A DNA stretch of 64,000 bases, from positions 36,964,276-37,028,275 of the forward strand of contig NC_091198.1 in the NCBI RefSeq assembly GCF_040958095.1, written 5' to 3'. The translations under genes and the position numbers were made by a program. Numbering within the stretch: position 1 is the stretch's first letter; every line of letters begins with the position of its first letter. This DNA is from Procambarus clarkii. Taxonomy: Eukaryota; Arthropoda; Malacostraca; Decapoda; Cambaridae. The notes beneath the pieces are model-generated. The model was not told the DNA's origin. It made no database searches and saw only the letters and a list, made by a program, of their open reading frames with translations. Positions 42,842 to 55,589 of the stretch are shown one piece after another.

Positions 42842-45110
42842 ATACTGATATAATGTAGTAATGATTGTACTATCTCTAGTATCCTAGGAACTAAACAACA
42901 CTCACATAACCAAATAAAACTCTACAAGGATGGGGATATACCGTCAACTGATTTAGAAATGGCAAATGAATTTAATAGTTTCTTTTCATCGGTTGGTGCT
43001 AATCTTGCCAGTAAAATCCCACAGACTCAGACACATATTAACACACATCTCTCAGGCAGCTATCCAAACTCTCTTCTTCTTTCACCAATCAGCCCGGCAG
43101 ATGTTGTGTCCATCATACACTCTCTAAAAACCAAGGCAGGGAACACCAGTGAAATTCCGTCCATTGTGTACAAGAGAGCCTCCCATGCCCTTGCCCCACC
43201 CATAGCACTACTGTTCAACAAATCTATAGAGTGTCACACCTTCCCTGATATCCTCAAAAAAGCAAGAGTAACGCCAGTCCATAAAGGAGGCAATCCGGCG
43301 GACATAAACAATTATAGACCAATATCAAATCTACCCATTCTATCAAAAATATTTGAAAAAATTATTTACAAACAGCTCTATTCCTACCTCGTAAAATTCG
43401 ACATACTCAGCCCCTGCCAGTTTGGCTTCCGGTCCCAAAAGAGCACCAACGATGCAATCATTAGTCTCCTTGACGTTATCTACTCAGCCCTTGACAAAAA
43501 CGAGTTTCCGATTGGACTCTTCATTGACCTAAGAAAAGCCTTTGATACTGTTAATCACAACTACCTCTTACTTAAACTCCAGCATTATGGAATCCGAGGC
43601 CTTGCCCTTGACTACATCCGATCCTATCTTAGTGACAGACACCAATATGTAACCATCAATGATACAACTTCTTCCACTCTACCAATTACCGTTGGAGTGC
43701 CACAGGCAGCATCTTAGGACCTCTTCTATTTCTTATATATATAAACGATCTGCCTAATGTCTCTAATATTCTCAAACCTATATTGTTTGCTGACGATACT
43801 ACCCTTATCTATTCAAACCTCAACCCACATACACTAAATAATGTTGTGAATAATGAATTAAAAAAGTCCACTTATGGATGTCAACGAACAAACTAACATT
43901 AAACATCGAAAAGACTTACTACATCTTATTTGGAAGCAAATCATCAAATGCAATTCAGCTACAGATAGACAACATTAACATCAGTAATAAAAATGATGGC
44001 AAGTTTCTTGGCCTATTCCTAGACAAGAGACTCAACTTCAGCACCCACATTCAACACATAACTAAGAAAGTCTCTAAGACAGTTGGTATACTCTCCAAAA
44101 TCAGATATTATGTTCCTAACTCTGCTCTCCTCTCACTATATTATGCACTAATCTACCCCTATCTTAATTATGGTATCTGTGCATGGGGGTCTACCACTGC
44201 AAACCACCTTAAGCCCATCATCACACAGCAAAAATCTGCTATCAGAATAATAACTAACTCTGCTTTCAGACAACACTCAGCTCCCTTGCTTAAATCCCTA
44301 AACTTGCTAAATATTAACTCCCTCCACACATTCTCTTGTGTCAACTACATTTACAAAACCCTGTTCTTAAATGCAAACCATGCTCTGAAACTCTCCCTGG
44401 ACAGATGTAATAGGACCCATTATCACTACACCAGAAATAAATATCTCTTTGATATCCCCAGGGTCAAACTTAATCTGTGTAAACACTCTATGCAAATTAA
44501 GGGACCTAGTCTATGGAACTCACTCCCTAGTGAATTGAAAAACTGTAAAACTTTTGCCTTATTTAAAAGCAAAACCAAAAAGTACCTAACTTCATCTTCT
44601 TAGTTTCCTACACTGAGCTTTAAATTTGCTCTGTACCTAGTGTTACCCAATCTCCTAATTTTTATGTAATATCAAACAACCTTATCATTGTGCTCATTGC
44701 TGTCTTCTTTTATGTGCTAGCCATATGCTGTATTGTGACTACCAATTTTTGTCAACTACCATTCAAGCTGTCATTGCAATCAATCTTATATTGTTTCTGC
44801 TGTATTGTGCCTACCAATTTGTTGTCAACTACCATTCATGCTGTCATTGCAATCAATCTTAGCTACCTATGTGCTTTAATATACTGTACCTACAATTTTC
44901 TCTCATCTTTTTTTTCATTTCATGTAATCTGTTATCATTTTTTTGTCTATAAATTTTGCAAGTATTTACCTCCTTAAAATTTTCTTAGATTAAGGACCTG
45001 CCCGAAACGCTGCGCGTGCTAGTGGCTTTACAAGACTGTAATTACCATATTTGTATCCTCACATTCCTTATGTACATTCTTGTATATGTATAAATAAATA
45101 AATAAATGAT
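42842..45110 (+). mobile_element. L2/CR1-like non-LTR element, 5'-truncated
   Basis: It was inserted within GTAGTAATGATCCTCTAG of an inverted module C. AATGAT appears on both sides, and the 3' end carries TAAATAAATAAATAAATGAT, a microsatellite tail typical of this group. The 5' junction shows a second GTAGTAATGAT 24 bases inside (42855-42865). The endonuclease domain and ORF1 are missing. Confidence 0.8.
42866..44603 (+). pseudogene. Reverse transcriptase of the L2/CR1-like element, two frameshifts
   Basis: The first frame (to 43717) carries MANEFNSFFSSVG, NNYRPISNLPILSKIFEK and LFIDLRKAFDTVNHN, and ends within GVPQ. The second frame holds the catalytic FADDTTLIYS (near 43780). The third (43878-44603) holds the thumb (KFLGLFLDKRLNFSTHI) and the C-terminal block GPSLWNSLPSELKNC typical of L2/CR1 elements. 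Frames change near 43705 and 43868, so no functional polymerase can be made from this copy. A 0.4-kb 3' untranslated part follows. Confidence 0.85.
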
Positions 45111-45150
45111 CCTCTAGCTAATAATTCCTACTAACTTGTGGATTACAACA

Positions 45151-48100
45151 CCACTCCCCTCCTTAAACACGCATATGTCCCCATATGCATCATTGCAATG
45201 GTTCCAATAGTGCAAGGACCTGGAGGATGCACCCACCATATATGTACAACTAAAAAATCATCCAATAAGTTCATCATACACACGATGAAATAAATTAAAA
45301 TTTTCCCCGACATGACTCACAACACTTCTCCAACATATACATTATATTCACATCATAGCACAGGTAAAATAGTCTGTAATAATTTTTCCCATCTCCAACA
45401 ATGCACATATACCTAAACTGCTGACATATAATTACATACAAACATAACCATAAAATTACATGGACCAGAATGCTGGCACTTAAACAGAAATGACACTAGT
45501 CATTAATATATACACAACACACATATATATCTAAGGTTCTTCATCCTTAGTAATAAGTTACTAACAATTTAACATCTTGCCCTGTACTGTTGACATAAGG
45601 GCTTACAATGATCACACAATGTTTCACTGGCCTCCTCCACAATTGGCAGCATCACTTCTCTTGTCTTCGTGTCCCATGGTTGCTAAGTCATAGATCCTCC
45701 ATGACCCAGAAAAAACCCAGGCTGTCCAGCCAGGTGAATGTTGTCAATGTCCCATCGTTGCTCTGAACTAACGTGATCCTGGCCTCCAGAGCAACGGAGA
45801 TTCCTACCCCAGGGTAATGTTCCCTCGGGTCTGTGCTGACGTCTCGTTCCAGGGCACCAATCCCAGAACGCTGTAGATACCTCACAGCTCTCTGGTCATC
45901 CTTCCTTGCTGTGCTCACCACAACTGTAGAACATTACTCTAGGCCCATCTGCCCAGAGTGTGTCCACCTGTATTCACACCTTCCCGACCGCTGTACCTGC
46001 AAAATATTCCCTCGGAGCCCCCTGGCTCGATCACATTATTACATGACACCCCCTCGGCTCCTTACTCTCCCAGTATATAGCCTGAGCGCAGCTGCAAAGC
46101 CATTGCAGCTGGCCCTTATCCCTGCTTTGATGTCAGGGGCGAATTTCGCCTATAACGTTACGTTGGCTTCACTTCCTCCCGTTTTTTTCTAGAATTACTG
46201 AGTGTAGCCTCATGGCTTCCCTTGTACTCTACCTGAAGCTCTGTGACATGATCCCGGGGGACCTTCTCAAGCCTAACACTCAGTAATGGTGCCGATGAGG
46301 TAATATACAGTATATACATGAACATACATTATCCCAATAAATACCTCATTAAAATCATTTCACAATTAATGTCACTAAATCATCATACTGCCACTGGCTC
46401 GCCTCTAGCGAGATTCCTGTAACAACTTAATTAATGAGAAATTAGTATATCTACTTGGCTCGCCCACTGCAACTATCAACACCTGAAATTTTGATATTCT
46501 ACATTGTAATCTTATCCATAAGACTTACCCACTCCGACATAATTAATGAAAATTTTAATGAGAATAATGAATTTTTATTAGTCTTTTATGAGTCTTGCTA
46601 GATATATCGACTTGGCTCGCCTACTGCAGCCACCAACTCCTGCAATTATCCACATTTCATCTTATCCATAAGACTTACCCACTCCGACACACCATTACCT
46701 CTGGTCATCCCAACCACTGATGACCTCAATATAACGCCACACATCTCTACAACCACTTCCTGCGTCCTAACGCACCGACCTTGCTACGCCAATACTCACC
46801 TTACCGACCACTACCTGGCGCTCCTGCGCCACCATATACTCCACAACACCACACTCCATACCAGGCGTCCAAACGCCACTACACTACACCACCCAATGGC
46901 GTCCCCAACGTCCTCAACACAACACACGGCGTCCCCAACGTCCTCAACACAACACACGGCGTCCCCAACGCCCTCAACACAACACACGGCGTCCCCAACG
47001 CCCTCAACACAACACACGGCGTCCCCAACGTCCTCAACACAACACACGGCGTCCCCAACGTCCTCAACACAACACACGGCGTCCCCAACACAACACACGG
47101 CGTCCCCAACGCCCTCAACACAACACACGGCGTCCCCAACGCCCTCAACACAACACCTGGCGTCCCCAACGCCCTCAACACAACACACGGCGTCCCAAAC
47201 GCCCTCAACACAACACACGGCGTCCCCAACGCCCTAAACACAACACCCGGCGTCCCCAACGCCCTCAACACAACACCCGGCGTCCCCAACTCCCACAACA
47301 CAACACCCGGCGTCCCCAACGCCCTCAACACATTACCCGGCGTCCCCAACTCCCTCAACACAACACCCGGCGTCCCCAACGCCCTCAACACAACACCCGG
47401 CGTCCCCAACGCCCTCAACACAACACACGGCGTCCCCAACGCCCTCAACACAACACACGGCGTCCCCAACGCCCTCAACACAACACACGGCGTCCCCAAC
47501 GCCCTCAACACAACACACGGCGTCCCCAAAGCCCTCAACACAACACCTGGCGTCCCCAACGCCCTCAACACAACACACGGCGTCCCCAACGCCCTCAACA
47601 CAACACACGGCGTCCCCAACGCCCTCAACACAACACCCGGCGTCCCCAACGCCCTCAACACAACACCCGGCGTCCCCAACTCCCACAACACAACACCCGG
47701 CGTCCCCAACGCCCTCAACACATTACCCGGCGTCCCCAACTCCCTCAACACAACACCCGGCGTCCCCAACGCCCTCAACACAACACCCGGCGTCCCCAAC
47801 GCCCTCAACACAACACCCGGCGTCCCCAACGCCCTCAACACAACACACGGCGTCCCCAACGCCCTCAACACAACACACGGCGTCCCCAACGCCCTCAACA
47901 CAACACACGGCGTCCCCAACGCCCTCAACACAACACACGGCGTCCCCAAAGCCCTCAACACAACACACGGCGTCCCCAACGCCCTCAACATACACACAGC
48001 GTCTTCAACGCCATCAACACAACACACGGCGTCCCCCAACACCATTACCACTACAGGCATATGCCTTGCGCCAGAGCGCATCAAAACTACCCGAGACGTC

Positions 48101-49388
48101 ACCACCGATAACACCACCAATAAGCAACCAGACGCCACACACTCCCTTTTCTCTGGTAATCCCTTAATTACCTGACCAACACTCGTCAGGTATAATGTCT
48201 TGTGTAGTGGCCACCCGCCACACACTACCACCTGCGTTAACATACTTCAACGCTAATGTCTACAATACACCCGGTGTTACAACAACCAGTAACGCTACAC
48301 ATGCTACACCTTGGCGCTACAATCCCAACAATGTCATGCACTATACTACATCCATAATATCAACAGTCAAAACATGAATAATTCACTACAGTAAATACTA
48401 TGCATTACGCTGGCGTTTAATAAGCCACTACACGTGCGTTACACTACATACCCCGGCGTACAAACGCCAATACACAACCATGCACTACACTTGGCGTCCA
48501 AACACCAATACACAACCATGCACTACTCCTGGCGCCACACACCCCCACCAACGGGACATGCTCCCGTGTCCCAAGGTAACACTCTCCATAATCCTACCTG
48601 TACCCACAAAAAATTTCCATGGACCTTTTCACGGTACACTAGACGTCGAACCCCAGACGTCAAATTATGCGTCGCTCGCTATGCCAAGGTGTCCATAATT
48701 CACTGCGCCTATTTTCTGTATCTACACCTGACAACGCCGGAACTCGCACAGTACTTTAGGTAATATTTCATTATCCTTAAAATATTTGATTTACACATTA
48801 CATGAAATTTAATTAACTTTAAATTACGTAGTTTTCATGCTTAATTTCACCTTAGGAACGGTTTCTCACTATTTCCGCCTTACCAACGATATAAACAAGC
48901 TCCAAGGTGCGGCTCGCTTGGCCCACCCATCGCTTGGCCTGCACATGGCTCACGCTGGCCCACATTCACCTTCGCTAGTTTACCTCGCCACGCTGTATAA
49001 TCCGCACTACGAACACTGTATAATCCGCACTATGAATACTGTATAATCCGCACTACGAACACTGTATAATCCGCACTACGAACACTGCACTTGTTTTGGA
49101 TCCCGATGCTTCAGTGGTCCAGACTTGCCTCTTAGCCGTCTCTCGTTGCGGGAATCTGGAAAGAAAGAAATAAACCCCACATGTGCCCCACAATGGCCTA
49201 GTCCCTTTAATTACCTAACTCCTGTGACCTGGTCTCACCTGACCCATCTTTCCTACGTCTAGTAACCACCATTCTCACCACAACCCGACGTCTACCATTT
49301 CCCGAACATTCCCTCACCAACTAAACCAGAACCACACTTCTTTCATCTCGCAAAGTGTTCCAAAACCTGTTTGCACTGCCACCAAATA
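45151..49388 (-). mobile_element. Module A, inverted copy
   Basis: The reverse complement follows module A from its purine run (CTCCCCTCCTT at about 45154) to the primer-site-like motif (about 49375-49386). It is more diverged from the two forward copies than they are from each other. The main difference is a tripled minisatellite (46890-48035). Confidence 0.6.
46890..48035. repeat. 30-bp minisatellite, inverted copy, about 38 units with higher-order structure
   Basis: It uses the same unit as at 1978, in reverse orientation (GGCGTCCCCAACGCC). Variants such as AACTCCCACAAC recur at 47289 and 47679, exactly 390 bp (13 units) apart, and the neighbouring variants (CATTACCCGG, AACTCCCTC) repeat in the same order. 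A 13-14-unit block was therefore duplicated. Frames of 454-464 codons through it are stop-free artefacts. Confidence 0.9.
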
Positions 49389-50094
49389 TGTCGTCTACCT
49401 ATTCCCTAACATTCCCTCACCAACCAAACCAGGAACACTCTGAGGGGACAGATGGAAGGTCTTTAAAGGCCGTCGGCTTTTGTGATTTAATTACAAAGAA
49501 TAGACTCTGACAAATAATAACATATTAACATACTCTATTAGGTCAATACACTTCCAATACCCATAGACCACTTGACCTCCGCGATCACCACTCACACTCG
49601 TAACTTCCGCCTAAGTCCCTAATACGGAATGATTACTACAACGCTCCACACCCGGTTAGTCTTTCACTCAATACTCACATACTGCAGACTTAACTTGGTC
49701 ACTAAGATCACATCAGGTTCTCGCATAGCTGTCTGCTACACTTCGTTGCTGCCACAAACGGAGATCCAGAGGACTTCTCAGTTCAACTCCCACAATCAGA
49801 CTGACTTTAGCCAACCATGGCCTCAAACATTTCACCCCGCCTCTCAAGGAAGGTATAATCCGATTAACCTTATCCCTAGAGTGGTAACCTTGATCCTAGA
49901 AGCCTGACGAAGAATAATTCCTCTTTCCAGGAATTATTAATTTGGCTAAACAGCTTCGGTCTTAATCCATTGACCTTTCTTAGATATGTGATCCATAGTC
50001 TGTCTACTTAACATGTACTTCCAATCATCATTCGTTAAGTGTTGTAGTAATGATCCTCTAGCTAATAATTCCTACTAACTTGTGGATTACAACA
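49389..50094 (-). repeat. LTR-like module C (A-type), inverted, complete
   Basis: The inverted copy runs from TGTCGTC (49389) to GGATTACAACA (50094), 706 bp. It preserves the primer-site-like motif just outside (GCCACCAAATA). Its terminus abuts a 31-bp minisatellite directly, so 50094 marks a true element end. Confidence 0.65.
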
Positions 50095-50610
50095 ACAGCA
50101 CCTGTATAGTGCTGCAGTAACACTAACAACACCTGTATCGTACTGCAGTAACACTGACAGGACCTGTGTAGTGTTGCAGTAACACTGACAGGACCTATGT
50201 AGTGTTGCGGTAACACCGACAGCACCTGTGTATTGTTGCGGTAACACTGACAGCACCTGCGTAGTGTTGCAGAAACACTGACATCACCTGCATATTGCAG
50301 CAGTAACACTGACAGCAGTTATGTAAGTAAGCAGTAACCCTGATTGCACCTGTACAGTGCAGTTGTAATACTGAGAGCACCTGTATAGTGCTGCAGTAAC
50401 ACTGACAGCACCTGCTTAGTGCAGTGGTATCAGTGATAGCGCCTGCTTAGTGTAAGGGTAACACTGACAGCACGGTGCAGTGCAGTTGTGACACTGATAG
50501 CACCTGTGTTGTGTCGTGGTAACACGGACAGTTCCCGTGTATGTAGTGCAGCGGTAACACTGACAGCACCTGTGTAGTGCAAGGACATCACTGCACGGTA
50601 GTAATGGGAT
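50095..50610. repeat. 31-bp minisatellite a, about 17 imperfect units
   Basis: Units share AACACTGACAGCACCTGTGT and AGTG-TGCAGT; starts at 50095, 50126 and 50157 give the 31-bp period. The same family reappears at 52151-52375. Confidence 0.8.
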
Positions 50611-50759
50611 AGACAACTTAGTGCCCAATTTTGGTTTTGTTTCCAGATAATAGACCCCTTAGCACTCATTTTTTTTTAAATAGACCCTTTAGTGCAATTT
50701 TTTTTGTCCATTTACTGCTGTGTTATCCGTTTAAGCACCCAATTTTTCAGAGACCAGTT

Positions 50760-51010
50760 TAAAATGAAAAATTTTGGAGACCAAAAACAGTTCAGTGTTC
50801 CTTATCTTTCTACACTTTCTTAACTACCATTATGCTTCTTTTTATCCAAAAATAGTCAACGGGAATCGTTTCATCATTTCTTAACTAAAATAACACTTCT
50901 CTCAACTGAAAATAGTCAAGTGTAACTTCATTCAACAGTTTCTTAACTTACATTATACTTCATGGAGTACGAAAGTAGTCAAAGGTAATTTCTTTAAATC
51001 CTTTCTAAAC
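50760..51010. repeat. Degenerate 61-62-bp repeats, about 4 units
   Basis: TTTCTTAACT recurs at about 50816, 50877, 50938 and, decayed, at 51001, with AAAATAGTCAA between. Inverted decayed units (GTTAAGAAA, GACTATTTTTAAAG) lie at about 51480-51580. Confidence 0.6.
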
Positions 51011-51029
51011 TATAGTTACTCTACGAGAT

Positions 51030-51325
51030 ATCTTTGTGCATCAAATGATATCCTCATGTCATCTTTGTGCATCAAATGATACCCTCATGTCATCTTTGTG
51101 CATCAAATGATACTCTCATGTCATCTTTGCGCATCAAATGATACTCTCATGTCAACTTTGTGCATCAAATGATACTCTCATGTCATCTTTGTGCATCAAA
51201 TGATACTCTCATGTCATCTCTGCGCATCAAATGATACCCTCATGTCATCTTTGCGCATCAAATGATACCCTCATGTCATCTCTGTGCATCAAATGATACT
51301 CTCATGTCACCTTTATTCTCCAATG
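51030..51325. repeat. 31-bp minisatellite b, about 9 units
   Basis: ATCTTTGTGCATCAAATGAT followed by ACTCTCATGTC recurs at 51030, 51061, 51092, 51123 and onward with a strict 31-bp spacing. It is unrelated in sequence to minisatellite a. Confidence 0.9.
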
Positions 51326-51839
51326 ACACGCTCAAAGGCATCAAAATACTCTTCATACAGTCAAAAGATATTCTCAGCCACATCAAAAGTTATTTTATCA
51401 AGGATAAAAAAGAAGCATAATCGGGTCAAGAAAGTGTTGAAAGTTGATCAACATGATTATGTTTAATTGAGAGAGGGATTATTTTAGTTAAGAAATGATG
51501 TAATGATGACGAACATGACTATTTTTAAAGTTGAATGAAGAATTATTTAAGTTAAGAAACGTTAAAAGAAAAGATTGTCTTGGTAAATTTGTTACTCTAT
51601 AAAGTGCACATTTGTTTAAGAACAGTGCTGGTAAGAAATGACAAGTTGTTAAGCAGATATACATTGACATAGTTCTTGAAAATAAACCTCAGTAAATGAC
51701 TTAATAAATGCTTTGTAATAAATAATTTGTAAATAGCTAAATGTATTATAACTAAATTTGCTGTGGGAATAGTAATGCGGGTGATGATATTCGACAAAGA
51801 ACTAATTACTGAATGACAGAAACAATTGAACATATGATT

Positions 51840-52140
51840 TTAAAGGACATATAAGAGAATGTGATGAACACAGCGAACATGTGGGGAATATGAACTTGCA
51901 GAGAGCATGAAAACGTGAAAATGAATATTTAGAGTATACAAAAGATGAACAACGAACTTACGAAGAACAATCTGAGAACATGGAGAATATGAAAAAAGAA
52001 CACAGAAAACATGGGGGGGAAAACGTAGAGAACATGAAAGAGGGTGCAAAGAACTTGGAGAAACAGGTGAAAACATGAATTGAACTTGAAGAGAACATAC
52101 TGCTAGCATTTGCAGAACATGGAGAAACAGGAGAAAATAT
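51840..52140. repeat. Purine-rich degenerate repeat
   Basis: GAACATG- and AGAACA-type words recur irregularly every 12-20 bp on the + strand. This is low-complexity DNA with no coding evidence. Confidence 0.45.
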
Positions 52141-52150
52141 GGAAAGGCCA

Positions 52151-52375
52151 GTGTAGTGCAGCGGTAACACAGACGGCACCTGTGTAGTGCAGCGGTAACA
52201 CAGACAGCACCTGTATGGTGCAGTGGTAACACAGACAGCACCTGTATGGTGCAGTGGTAACACAGACAGCACCTGTATGGTGCAGTGGTAACACAGACAG
52301 CACCTGTATGGTGCAGTGGTAACACAGACAGCACCTGTATGGTGCAGTGGTATCACAGACAGCACCTGTGTAGTG
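52151..52375. repeat. 31-bp minisatellite a, second array, about 7 units
   Basis: GTGCAGTGGTAACACAGACA followed by GCACCTGTATG recurs every 31 bp (52151, 52182 and onward). It is the same family as 50095-50610 but more homogeneous. Confidence 0.88.
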
Positions 52376-52382
52376 ATGCAGA

Positions 52383-52612
52383 AACATACAAGATTTTGGT
52401 CAGTCTGACACACAAGATTTTGGTCAGTCTGACACACATGGTTTTGGTCAGTCTGACACACAAGGTTTTGGTCAGTCTGACACACAAGGTTTTGGTCAGT
52501 CTGACACACAAGGTTTTGGTCAGTCTGACAAACAAGGTTTTGGTCAGTCTGACACACAAGGTTTTGGTCAGTCTGACACACAAGGTTTTGGTCAGTCTGA
52601 CACATAAGGGGA
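52383..52612. repeat. 24-bp minisatellite, about 10 units
   Basis: GACACACAAGGTTTTGGTCA followed by GTCT is repeated head to tail with few changes. It grades into looser 25-bp units. Confidence 0.9.
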
Positions 52613-52990
52613 TAGTCTAATCTGACACACAAAGGGATAGTCTAATCTACTGCACAAAGGGGATAGGCAAATCTGACACACAAGGACAATGTCTAACATG
52701 ACACAATAGGGGAAAGTCTAATCAGACACAATGTGATAGTCTGATCTAACACACACATGCGTGTTTTAGTCTGTATGTTATTCTAATGTAATATACAAGG
52801 GAAATATTCGAAGCTGACACGCAAGGGAATAGTCTTAGCTTACACACAAGAGGGATAGTCTAATGTGACACACAAGGGGATAGTTAAGGTTGACATACAA
52901 GGGGGATAGTTTAATGTGACCCACAAGGAGATGCTCTCATCTAACACAAGGGTATAATCTAATCTGACACACAAGGGAATACCCAGCAAA
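52613..52990. repeat. Degenerate 25-bp repeats (GGGATAGTCTAATCTGACAC type)
   Basis: These are older units related to the preceding 24-bp array, with ACACAAGGGGATAGTCTAAT as the common core. They decay toward 53000. Confidence 0.65.
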
Positions 52991-54190
52991 CACAAATCAT
53001 CTACACAACGTTCGCCTATCTCTTGCCATAGGTGTGGGAATGATTTGCATTGAGAATGGTGCAGGAAAGCCTTTGAGAAACTTTTACTCAAAAAATCCAA
53101 ACACAAAGGTTTAATTATAAATTGTTTTTCTACAATTATTTTCTTCCAAATGTAAAACAAATAGTTTTTACATGTTTAAATATAAAATTTATGGTGTTTT
53201 TTTGTAAAATTCATTAATAAATTGTGAATGATATATATTGGCTGAGTGAAACCTTTATAATCCATTTAGTTATAATTTGAACAGAAAAAAGTATTTTTCC
53301 AAATTTTCTAAAAATTGCTCTTTTTAACACAATTTGACTCCTTATACATTCCACTAAACACTATATCATGTTTAAATATATAATTTATGTATTATTCTCT
53401 AAAATAATTTATATAAATTATATAAGTTGTTGGAAAGTGGTGTTAAGGATTCTGAAAACATTTTGTTGTGTTAATATGTTCTTATTAACTATGTCTCAAG
53501 TTCACAGTTTATCAAACAAGAATATTAACATTCGTCAACTCTTAAAATCTTATATGTTATCTTGCTGGTGCAAAAAAGGGTGAATCTTTAGGAACAGCTA
53601 TAGTATCTATATATCACAAATGGTGTTTTCCCTAACTCAAACAATGTAGGGTTTATTATTCTACACATATTTCTAATGACTCTTAGATGTTTACATTCTC
53701 TGAAGTATAATTGTGAAGGCTGTGTCCATCACTCTCAACACAGATTCTTAAACTCGTCTCTGCAGGTTCAACTATATAATTAGTTCCCATTTTGAATTTC
53801 CATGGACATTTGTATCCAAAATGAAACCAATGTGGTTTCCTTCAGTGCCTTCAGCCAGCACATTTGCTCATTCATTTCCACAGATTCCAACAAGGTAGGG
53901 GATTTACAGAAATTTGTATATTCATATTGTTATATATTAAAAATATGAATGCAGTTCAATATGATAAGACAAATACATGAGTTTATGATAAATTCGTTTT
54001 CTGTGATATACCATTGATATGCTCTTTTTTTCTTTAAACGGCAGACTAAACTAAAGTGCTCACATCAACAGATTTGATGTATAAATGTTCAACGCTCAAC
54101 AGAGTTAGTATAAATGTATTAGTATAAATCTTACTTGTCTCATTGTTAATTCACATTCAATGTCAACTTGTGGTTTTGATGTGGCACGTT
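52991..54190. other. AT-rich stretch without recognisable gene
   Basis: Over a kilobase of AT-rich DNA holds only short frames. I see no splice-bounded exon, transposon end or array. Confidence 0.45.
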
Positions 54191-54400
54191 TGGCCAAGAC
54201 ACCCCACCCCATTATGCACCCCATACCCATCTTGTGGGCGGTTGTGGAAAGGGTTACAGAGGCACATAATGGGCTCAGGGACTGAACCCCACAATTCATT
54301 TAGCTAAGCAAGTTACAATCTTGATGAGCTAGTTACAAAATTCAATATAAGTCATCACATCAACAATGGGTTCGAGATCGACCTCAAGTACAGGTTCTAA
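54190..54400 (-). mobile_element. 3' untranslated fragment of a non-LTR element
   Basis: GGGCTCAGGGACTGAACCCC, CATTTAGCTAAGC-GTTACAA and CAATGGGTTCGAGATCGACC recur in the same order at about 55870-55985. They are two dispersed copies of the same tail. Confidence 0.5.
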
Positions 54401-54479
54401 ATTAAGCAACTGACATATGTGGAGAGCTAGTATCAAAATTTATATGTTTGTCCTGCACACCGTCCCCCATCCAGTGGGC

Positions 54480-54835
54480 AGCGGTGGATAGGTTACAATC
54501 ACTTAGTTGTTATCTACAGTTAGCAAACTGGGGATATTTGGCTAAAATTTCTGGTAGCAGATCATTTTGAATGAAATATTGACACATCGCTGGAACATTG
54601 GTTATAGAATTGTCTCTAAATTCATGTATCTTTTCGCACTCCATCACATAGTGACGGAGGGTGTGCGAATAATTTTGTTGACACAGTTTACATTTGGTCA
54701 GGTCTACATCAGCAGATAATGAGAATTCCCAGAGATACTTGTAACCGAGTCTAAGCCGAGCAGTAGTAACATCTAGAAGTCTGCTGATTTTATTGGATGA
54801 TCCATAGATGTGTGGCTCCTCTTGTATGATATGTA
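54480..54835 (-). pseudogene. C-terminal zinc-binding end of a non-LTR polymerase, minus strand
   Basis: The minus strand reads SSNKISRLLDVTTARLRLGY, LWEFSLSADVDLTKCKLC, HTLRHYVMECEKIHEF, then a stop after LAKYPQFANCR. The CxxC...HxxxxC pattern is the zinc-binding end found after RNase H in I-, R1- and LOA-like elements. The upstream RNase H and reverse transcriptase are absent. Confidence 0.7.
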
Positions 54836-54959
54836 TGATAGATGGAATTACTAGTTCCAGTTTCTAGGCAGGCGATGAGTACTCACAATAACCTTAATTA
54901 AGCGTCAAAACAAAAATGTGTATACTCTTTTTACTCTCCTGACCTTAGTTCTCGAGCTA

Positions 54960-55410
54960 TGTATTTCATTTTGGTACCAACGTGTTCGCAATAACATTCT
55001 CTAGAAGAAAATCAGCAAAAACGGTCACCAAAAGTTATATGAATACCAGCACCCAATAAATACCTACGTAGATGACTCGCCGTGAGTGCCCAAGAGCAAC
55101 AAAATGTTTTTACTCTTGGGATTGTTATCACTTCCACACTTGTCCTACAGCGTTAATTTTGGTATCAATGTACTCGCAATGAAATTCCCAACACGGTGAT
55201 ATGAATATAAACGTAGAATAATGGTCGCTGCCCACCCGCAAGAGTGTGGGAAGTGGCGGAACTGTTACCCAGTATTGGTGACAAGACGACACATGGGCGA
55301 TACAGTGCTTTGAAAGTTTATAATTATATCACTGTCCTGACATTATTATTGTATGTACGTCATTCATTTTTGTGCCAATGTTTTCGCAATAGAATGTTCT
55401 ATGAGCCCGT
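54960..55410. repeat. Three degenerate ~190-210-bp repeats
   Basis: TTTTGGTACCAACGTGTTCG, TTTTGGTATCAATGTACTCG and TTTTGTGCCAATGTTTTCG, each followed by CAAT-- and a CATTC-like box, lie at about 54974, 55156 and 55368. Surrounding words (TATCACT, CTGAC or GTCCT) repeat in the same order. Confidence 0.5.
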
Positions 55411-55589
55411 AGGTAAAAAAGAGCAACAAAGCGTAAGATAGAATAGCACCATATATAAAACAACGCTGGTACATATCAGTGAGCGTCAAACACACACGAA
55501 ATGTGTGTGTTTGATGGTGGTCAAACGATGTTTGATGTGTTTGATCAGGTGATGTCCTGATCCGCATAATTAAAGTATGAATTATGTTG

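Noticed and set aside
46781..48243. Reading frames of 454-464 codons on both strands (also at 1799-2412 and 8304-9121)
   Set aside because: They run through a 30-bp minisatellite whose period is divisible by three and which lacks stops in most frames. Openness in several frames at once on both strands is expected and is no evidence of a protein.
50095..53000. CRISPR-like appearance of regularly repeated units
   Set aside because: Units are contiguous tandem repeats without unique spacers or cas genes, in eukaryotic DNA.
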